From Trichopria drosophilae (lineage: Eukaryota; Arthropoda; Insecta; Hymenoptera; Diapriidae), in assembly GCA_030407085.1 (NCBI GenBank), contig CM059585.1, positions 14,005,001 to 14,069,000 on the forward strand: a DNA stretch of 64,000 nucleotides, in the 5' to 3' direction. Under the pieces are notes generated by a model. That model saw only the letters and a program-made list of their open reading frames with translations. It was not told the origin of the DNA and did no database searches. The first letter of the stretch is position 1; each line of letters starts with the position of its first letter. Shown one piece after another: positions 56,538-64,000 of the stretch. The position numbers were made by a program, and so were the translations under genes.

Positions 56538-57057
56538 TTGTATCAAGGGCGTAAAATGGAGTTTTACGCCTCGACAATAGAACCCGACAGACGGCAAAGC
56601 CGGCTCGAAGTTCATGAGGGTGAAAATTCTACGCCTCAGATTGAAACATTATTTTTTGATGCAGTAGGCGTAAAATGTTTTAAACGCGTTTTTCAAGAAG
56701 CTACATTTTTGCACCTGGCGCAGATAATTTCTCAAAATATGATCGGGTGTATCGACGAACATTTAATGTAATATTCACCACTATCATGGCTATCTCCAGT
56801 AGCTTACATTACTGCATAACTATTTCTAATCAATAATTCCGCATAATTCAAGGTGCAGAAAAGAATACTTATTTTCTCACTTGCAAGAAACGCTGTAATT
56901 TTGTTAATTTTTGAAAAAATAAATAGTTAAATTACGAAAGATAAAGGCGACAATATATATTAATAATATTTTTCCACTTTCTGTTTCAGACCTCCAGAAG
57001 AGCCGGAAACACCTGCGCCAGCAGATAACAGTTTTTTTTTCAAGTTCGAACTTTATT
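56538..57057 (+). other. Possible isolated coding exons, weak
   Basis: Two plus-strand segments look slightly protein-like. 56538-56771 is a 77-residue open frame with mixed codons (EFYASTIEPDRRQSRLEVHE). About 56990-57057 follows a good acceptor (TTCTGTTTCAG) and reads PPEEPETPAPADNSFFFKFE before a stop. They share no visible donor and no homology was recognised. Short hairpins around GGCGTAAAATG/TTTTACGCC in the first segment argue that it may be repeat-derived. Confidence 0.18.
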
Positions 57058-57118
57058 TTATAAATGAATAGGTAAATAAGTGTTTTTCACCGCCAAAAAT
57101 TATTTTTGTTTTGTAGTA

Positions 57119-57329
57119 CGGTAGCCCCCGGGACTAAGTTATACGGTCGGTTCTTTCCAAATGGTGGAAGATTAACCAAAGTTATATCCCTCACTATCCC
57201 CACTTCGTAATTTTGTTTCTATCCGTACAATGTGGTGGGGGAAGGAGAGGAAGAGAGTGGTATAACTTTTGGCAAGGCAAACGTATAACTTAGGATAGAC
57301 ATATAACTTTCGGCGGGTACTAACTACTG
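57119..57329 (+). mobile_element. CAGTAGTCCCC-type MITE (family B, copy 3)
   Basis: CGGTAGCCCCCGGGACTAAG at the left and CGGGTACTAACTACTG at the right, with TA before and CA after. Internal 'AAGTTATA', GGTGGGGGAAGGAGAGGAAG and 'ACTTAGGATAGACATATAACTT' match family B. Confidence 0.68.
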
Positions 57330-60300
57330 CATTGAAATATACATTTGAGAGAGGGGGGATTTGTTCCATTATGGGCAGTAGTTCCAGAGGAAAAAAAATA
57401 TGCTCTTTTTGGACTTTCATATTAGAAGGTCCCTTTAAATGTTCTCATAGCCGGGGCAATAGTTTACTTATAATGTCCATTTGAAATCGATTCAGATGGT
57501 AATCTAGTTATACCAGTGAACACCACTTTTTTGACAAGTTGAAGTAGACGATACATCCTCTACCCTAACTTTTTGTAATGTTTCGATGGTAGACAAATTT
57601 TAAACTAAATTTGTGGTTCGGACATGGGTTCTGCTAAAATTGTAATTGATTAATATTGCAATCCACGCTAAAAATGTTGAAAATCGGTGGGAAAAAATTT
57701 GCTCGGAGTTTCTCGAGGCCGCTTGAGAATTGTTACATTCAAATTGGTTCTTAGTCTTTTCAATTCTGTACAATATGTATAAAATCATATCTACGTCGAG
57801 CAAAGTTACTTCCTGGTATCAATTTTGTTTAAATGATAGATCATAAGGTTTTTAACAGAAGAATAGGATGTTACGTGTGGACATATCATGAAAAATTGAG
57901 ATCAAATTTGATGTGCCGTGGAACCTATATAAAATTGTCAAGCCAATTTCGCGAAATCATTTAGGAATTTAACAAGAAATGTATGTAATAAGAGTAAGAC
58001 TAGATATAATAGACTTCTTTTTCATGTAGAATAAAACTCTCATTAATTTCTCATTAATTGCTAACCGATTTCAATATTTTTTCTTTGTCAAAAGTTATAT
58101 AAATTATAAAATCGGAGAAAAAATCTCGAAATAGTCAAAATGTTTTAAAAATTGTCACGTTTATAGGTTATTTAGATTGTAGTTCCATTTAATCGCCTCT
58201 ACCCCCCAGTGGCTTTAGATTGTTCATATCGTCTTTTCTAGTATGAACACAACACGAGACAGATAATAATTACTAAATTGCAAAAAACTAATTTGTTTAT
58301 TTACTTATCGATGGCTTACTTAACTGCCTAATGAAAAATGAAAACAATTGAATCGATACGACTTACTGTAGGAAAAAAGCAAAACTTTTCTCACACTACG
58401 AGCGCAAAATGTTATTTCGCGCCCTATATCGTGGACGAAAAATATCACTAAGGGAGCAATGTATATTATACCGTTACTAACACTATCTAGAAAGTGTTTT
58501 TTATTTATTAGATCATTATTCGGCATAGCAATTGAAACCAAATTAAACTATTTAAATCCTCTTTAATTAATAAGGTAGTCCCGGGTACGGGGCTGATCAG
58601 GGTCTTAATAAATTTCTATACTCAGGGTGCTTATATTGTCAGGTATAAATATACAGCTCCTGTAATACAGAGTTTCAGAACTATCATTTTATTTTATATT
58701 TGCGCCGAAATGCGCAAATTTAAACTGGAGGACATGTAAACAATGCGAATGACAAGAAGAAAATACACGAAATTCATCATTCAAATTACAACTCAGTCGT
58801 CACATTATTACATCATCAACTGATCATTCGATAAAATATTAAAATACTTCCTAGTTATTGAACATTCATCCAGCAATGTTGAAACATCCAAAGACTGGTC
58901 ATACTACAAATTGAAAGGTTAATGAACGGCAGAAACGACTCACGAAAACTCATACTGACTCAAGGTCTTGCATTATTATCTTTTTCAGGAAATGATTTTT
59001 AGTCGGATTATAAGTTGGGTCATGCATATTATTAATAATTATCGTAAATCCGCTTTGTCATGATTATATTATAGTAAATGACGCGTATTTTCTCTACCAT
59101 TGTTGCCTATATTTATAAATATGAATAGCACATTGTGTTCTGCTCATGAAATACTTGTTTACTTCTTATTATCTCAATTTGTATTGATTTAGATTAGGTT
59201 AAATTATAATTTTGACACATATAGTTCCGGTACCTTCAGTCGCTAATTATATAAATATATATATTTATTCCAATTTTAGTAAACATTTAATTTTGTATGA
59301 TTCATGGTCAAAATTAATTAATTACTTTTTTAGGCTATAGAGTTTATGTTCATGAAATACAAAAATTACATTCATTTATATAGTTCGCATTTGCTGAGTC
59401 CAGAGCGGATATATTATATCGTATGATATTATAATAAGAAAGCCAACATTTTGAAAATGCTCTATTAATATAGTTTTAAATATAGGTATATCACTGCCTT
59501 ATCAATAGATATCAACCTTTCATAGAAAATACTTGGTTGTTGCGATTTCGCACGTATGTTAATTTAACGACGTGGATAGAAAATTCGAAAAGATTCTCGT
59601 TGGTCAATTCCACTGCTGTGGACGACTGCTGCACCACCGCAGATGTCGGACGCTCCTTCATGGTACGGCAGCATAATGTAGTGGGACGGTAGCTGCACCA
59701 TCGACCTTTCCGGTTCAATAATTCTTTCAAATAGTTAGAAATTAGTCATAATTTTCCAATAACTTCGTTACTCATCAAATAATTACTTACATTTTTATAG
59801 TAAAAGTTCTTATATTATAATCCCCTCGCAGGAAAAAAAAAGTGGTGGGGATACATTTTCCGACGAAGCACAAATGCTCTAAAAAAATTGTCTGCCTCCC
59901 GTTTTGTACATTAAGACTGCAAAACCGTTTGGGTCTGGACTACAAGATCTTTGTATCTACCGATTTCTTATCTTGACTCTCAGAGTTCATACTTGATTTT
60001 CAATTATATTTTCCAATGTAACATATCTGCTTTACCGATTGAAAGCTTATGAGGTCCAAATGTATTTCATTGCTGAAATAAAGTTAATCATTTCCTAATT
60101 TTTATTATGAGGTGACCTAATTCTTAGAGATGCCTTCATGATTTTCTAGAAAGCTATTAATGACAATTCCTGGTCCTCATATGAGCCAACTTTCGTAAGG
60201 CATTCCTATCTTTGTTCGACTTTCCCCCGTAAAAAGGAAAATACTCGGAGCACCCGATGATAAGTAAAGTACGGACATCTATATACATAATTGATATTTA

Positions 60301-62230
60301 ACGACAATTCGTAAAAGTTAATCGTATATCACACACGTCCCCACCACCGTTACCACGGGTACCAACCATGTCGACGGACGTGTGGCAAATTTCCGTAATT
60401 CGGGTTCGACTCGGGATGGACTTCGTGGAATTACAATAGTAATTAATAATTAGTTCCCGGGCCTCATCAAATATAACTCATTTAGTACACATTTCGATTT
60501 CGAGTGTGACGTTACGATATCGCGTGTGCATCTTGGGCTTTGGTGTCGAATTTTTACTTATTATATGCTTGTGATCCCGGGTGATTGAAACACTTATGCA
60601 AAATGCATCAAGTGTCAAAATTTATCCGTTGTCATGTGAGGAAACGTTCCGACAATAAGGAGAATACTAAAAATGAAAATAACAAGGACAAAAAAAAGGA
60701 ATTGCCGGAAGACAAAAAGTGAGCACAATTTTACAATTTTTTTTATTTTTCCACAAATATTAAAACAGAAAACATATTTTTTAAAAATTGGATTTAGTAA
60801 CAATGTTAACTTCTACTAATTACATTTGACAGTTTTTAATTATTACTAAATCAAATTTAGAAACTACATAAATTGTAAATTTCAATTTCTTACTATGGAT
60901 TACCGATTCTTTTTCAATTTATTACACAAAATTTTCTGGGACAAAACTTGTACCCAGATTAGTAAAATGAAAGTTGCACCTGTCAATATTGACAAATTCA
61001 ACAATAATTCTCCAAACGTTCCGAGCCATCAATTTCTCAGGATCGACATGTAAATATTTATACTATTGATCAAAGGCGTAATAAATTGTTAAAAGTTTTG
61101 GTAATTTCTAAAAATATTTCTCGATTTTTATGATGCAATTGGTGATCTTCTTTGCGAGCGTGCATAAGATGACATCGCCGAACATATACTTCAACCGACC
61201 TACCCCAATTACAAACCGGCTGATCCAGTTGACACGACTAATTCTTTGGAAAATAAGATTCGAATTTATTTCCAGAGAATTTAATTCCTTAATGTCTAAA
61301 TTTGACGCAATCATACCTTATAATCGCATATTGTAATTACCAGCGGTATTTAGTGAACGAGTATTTGAACAGTCAAAAGTAATTCTGTTCACGATTTATT
61401 TTTTGTTCCCACTAATTTTTCAAGTACTGAATATCAAAATTATTTTATATATTATTTCAACAACTCGCCTTTATATTTTTGGCTGATTTTCACGACCTAT
61501 ATGTTGAAATACTCTGTAGATAAAGCAGTACTATTACTAAAAAAAAAAATTATCCCATCTAGAACTCAAATCGATTTCTTCTATCTAGTATAAAACACAG
61601 TCAAAATTAGTTATTAATATCAATTTATCGAGAATGACCGTATAGAAATTTCAATATGACATTTCATACTGTCTAACCTACAAATCGTAAAGATTAACGA
61701 AACTTTCATCTAAAAGCAAAGTTTGTGATGATTTTTTTTAATTTCCTCTGAATATATTGTCAATAAATCGTAAAAAATATTATGAATTCAGTTGAATTAT
61801 TCGAAATCAAGAAATACGGATTTATTACATTTTCAACATTTTCTAAGAATTTTTAGGTTCTTGGATTATTATGACAGAAAACGAAAAATTATTGAGAATT
61901 ATTCGTTTTTTAGTTTTGAATTATATTTGTTGGTTTCCGTGGATAATTTTCTATTATCAATCATTCGAAATCCTATTACATGAATCAACTATATTCTTCT
62001 AAAATTCTTCCAAATAAATGAAATCGTACCCAGTTTTAAAATGAATTGAAAATATTAAAAATACGGATTTAAATGAATTTACATTGAATTCATTGTAGTA
62101 ATTTTAGTTCGTTTTAATTTAGATTTAGCCACTTCAATCCGTTTCAATTCGTATTTGTATTTTATTCCCTTAATTTTCATTTTGATTTATGTAGTTGTGA
62201 ATAAGTATATTTTGGTCGAGCGTTATTTAA
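57330..62230. other. AT-rich intergenic stretch with two GC-richer patches
   Basis: No exon, array or paired inverted repeat found. Two patches stand out by composition: 59570-59710 (GCTGTGGACGACTGCTGCAC and neighbours, with an open minus-strand frame of 72 residues that resembles nothing known) and 60320-60560 (CACGTCCCCACCACCGTTAC, GGGTTCGACTCGGGATGGAC, GATATCGCGTGTGCATCTTGG). These could be regulatory DNA. Confidence 0.35.
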
Positions 62231-63087
62231 CCCTTTGAAGCACTGTGGTCCCTCTCAGGGACCATCTTTCCTGCCAGATAATTCCATTTATAAACATTCA
62301 ATTTTGAGGTATTTAGAAATATTATTAGTTGGTTTTTCTAGTAGCTAAGGTATTTGTCTACAATATTATACTACTAATATTTAAATTTCATTTGTTGTAA
62401 AAATGTTATAAATAAACAAACACTAAAAAAATGCAGTTTTTTAGGAAAAAAGCGTTTTCCAGCTTATTTGGCCAGAAAATCTGCGATTATATTTCAGTTT
62501 CGATTTTCATGGCAATTTTTACTAAGGGGGTTTTATAGTCGCTGATGACGAATCCACGGTCAGATTTCCAAAATTCAAAATTGCGAATTCAAAATGTCAG
62601 TACACGAATTTAAAAAATAACATGTATCTATGCCTGGAAACGTTTATTCGGAAATTTTTGGGGTCCAGAATACGTATATGTAATACATTTTGAATTTTGA
62701 AAACTGAGATGGCAGATTCAAAATTTGCTAAACCTATTTTTTAAGATTTGTGAGATTAAGAAATACTAAAATTTGGATAATAAATTTTACATTAGATATT
62801 GCCGACTTTAACGGCTTTAACCCAGAGCTAACTACGAGGACGTAGTAAGCTTGTAGCTCCACTTTTTTTTCTTAATATTTTTTATATATTTTGTTTTTTT
62901 TTTAAGATTTTTTTTTCTTAAAATTTTGTTTATATCTAATTTCATCTCGATCAAGCAAATTTTTCCTAATTTGTTCCGCCATCTCGGATCCGCCATTTTA
63001 AATTTTGAAAATATGAGGTCATATTCAAATCCCCCGAGTAATAAATTACCTTTTTTCCATATAAAGAGAATTGTGTGCTTCAAAGGG
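62231..63087. mobile_element. piggyBac-like non-autonomous element, TTAA duplication
   Basis: It starts CCCTTTGAAGCAC and ends GTGCTTCAAAGGG, a perfect 13-bp inverted repeat, flanked by TTAA (62227-62230, 63088-63091). The interior has the GTCGCTGAT.ACGAATC...CAGATTT..AAAATTC module direct at 62540-62610 and the GGATCCGCCATTTTAAATTTTG module inverted at about 62986-63009. 857 bp, no transposase. Confidence 0.82.
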
Positions 63088-63304
63088 TTAAGAGTGACTG
63101 TAAGAGTTCCAAAGATGTTTTAAAAATTCGATTTCGCAGACTGCATTTAGTTCTCATGACTAATCGGATCAAGTACCGAAAAATTTAACAAAAAAATACG
63201 TATCTCTTTATTTTTCCAAAACAACAATAAAAATCGTATAAAAATGATTTTGAATTTCAAACTTATTTTCATTGCATGATTTGAAATGGAATTTGTCATT
63301 TTAA

Positions 63305-64000
63305 CCCTTATTTGCCCAAAATGAGAGAAGCAGGTACGTCAACATCAGCTCAGTTTCTACATTAGAACGAATTTTTTTAATTTTTGGAAAATACGTTTCC
63401 GACTATTTTGAGGTGTGCTCGATTCCCGTCGAGCAAATGGCCAAAAAACGACTATTTCTGCAATCATTTTTCAAAATAAAAAAAAATGCCATGTTTTTTA
63501 GGTCGTTTTTTTTTAATTTTTCACGTTTTGCTCCACCGAAACGGATTTTAATGAATCAAATGCATATATAAAAAGTGATCCCAATAGTTGAACATAAATA
63601 ATATACTAATAGAATATTTTTTAGAAGCAACGACCGATTCAAAATGGCCGCTAAACGAAGCACGTTTTTTCAAAATTATTATTTCCTTGAAATAGAGAGC
63701 ATAGAAAGTTTTTTCTAGTAATATAATGATGACATAAATATTGACTGGTTATGGCCGAAAACTATAATTTTGAGTTGATAAATCTAAAATAGCGGATCCA
63801 CCTTATGTGAATTGTACCTCTTATATGAATCGTTGTTCGATAAATGTGTTTCAAAGATGAACATATATGTTAGATAATTACGAATATCATACATATTCTG
63901 ACCTGAGAAGATCAAAATCTCGGATTCAATATGGCCTCCGGTACACGGCATTGAATTTCATACCCACTTTACCTTCGTTAATTAATAATTTTTAAAAAAT
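63305..64000 (+). mobile_element. Possible left end of another TTAA-CCC element, cut by window end
   Basis: TTAA at 63301-63304 is followed by CCCTTATTTGCCCAAAATGA, the same arrangement as the three elements at 24208, 37985 and 62231. Further in are ATGGCCG/ATGGCC and AGCGGATCC motifs (63643, 63791, 63930) reminiscent of the shared module. The right end would lie beyond the window. Confidence 0.4.

Noticed and set aside
60390..60412. tRNA T-arm-like GGGTTCGACTCGGG
   Set aside because: No A box, acceptor stem or cloverleaf can be formed with the upstream sequence.

Overview
The window is AT-rich nuclear DNA from an arthropod, most likely an insect; a hymenopteran is possible, but nothing here settles it. 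The evidence is very short GT-AG introns (55 and 57 bp), an insect-type pancreatic-lipase exon, a BEN-domain gene, an ATAD1/Msp1 AAA-ATPase gene, Penelope-like and non-LTR remnants, and many miniature DNA transposons.

Only three host genes can be supported. (1) The terminal exon of a lipase-family gene (+, 1103-1350), whose upstream exons lie outside the window. (2) A BEN-domain gene on the minus strand (16956-20614). Four exons join in phase, and the N-terminal exon is unresolved. (3) A complete five-exon ATAD1 gene (+, 26086-27810), encoding 379 residues of the outer-membrane extractor of mislocalised tail-anchored proteins. These genes do not form a pathway; they sit as islands in repeat-rich DNA.

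Layout: 1-900, truncated foldback element; 1.1-1.4 kb, lipase exon; 2-5 kb, CAGTAGAG-type MITEs (one carrying a retrocopied mRNA 3' end) and a near-perfect hairpin MITE; 5.3-6.2 kb, non-LTR and Penelope-like debris; 6.7-16.3 kb, foldbacks, minisatellites, an array of splice-site-like repeats and nested CACT-ended elements; 17-20.6 kb, BEN gene with a 1.2-kb transposon in an intron; 22-25.8 kb, two large foldbacks; 26.1-27.8 kb, ATAD1; 29.6-31.3 kb, a CCCAGTAAACG-ended element; 33.7-35.2 kb, a long-TIR DNA transposon with a dead transposase-like gene split by a MITE; 36 kb, self-nested MITEs; 38-41 kb, a 3-kb TTAA-flanked palindrome with a nested element; 43-64 kb, mainly non-coding AT-rich DNA with scattered MITEs, a 32-bp satellite and a third TTAA-flanked element.

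The most distinctive signal is a group of palindromic elements that insert at TTAA with CCC...GGG ends, as in piggyBac. They carry a shared module built around AAAATGGCGGATCCAATATGG, and the same module also occurs in elements with unrelated termini. A second recurrent group (families A-E) starts CAGTAG and sits at TA dinucleotides, as in Tc1/mariner-pogo (Tigger) MITEs. All boundaries were read by eye; no alignment or database search was run.
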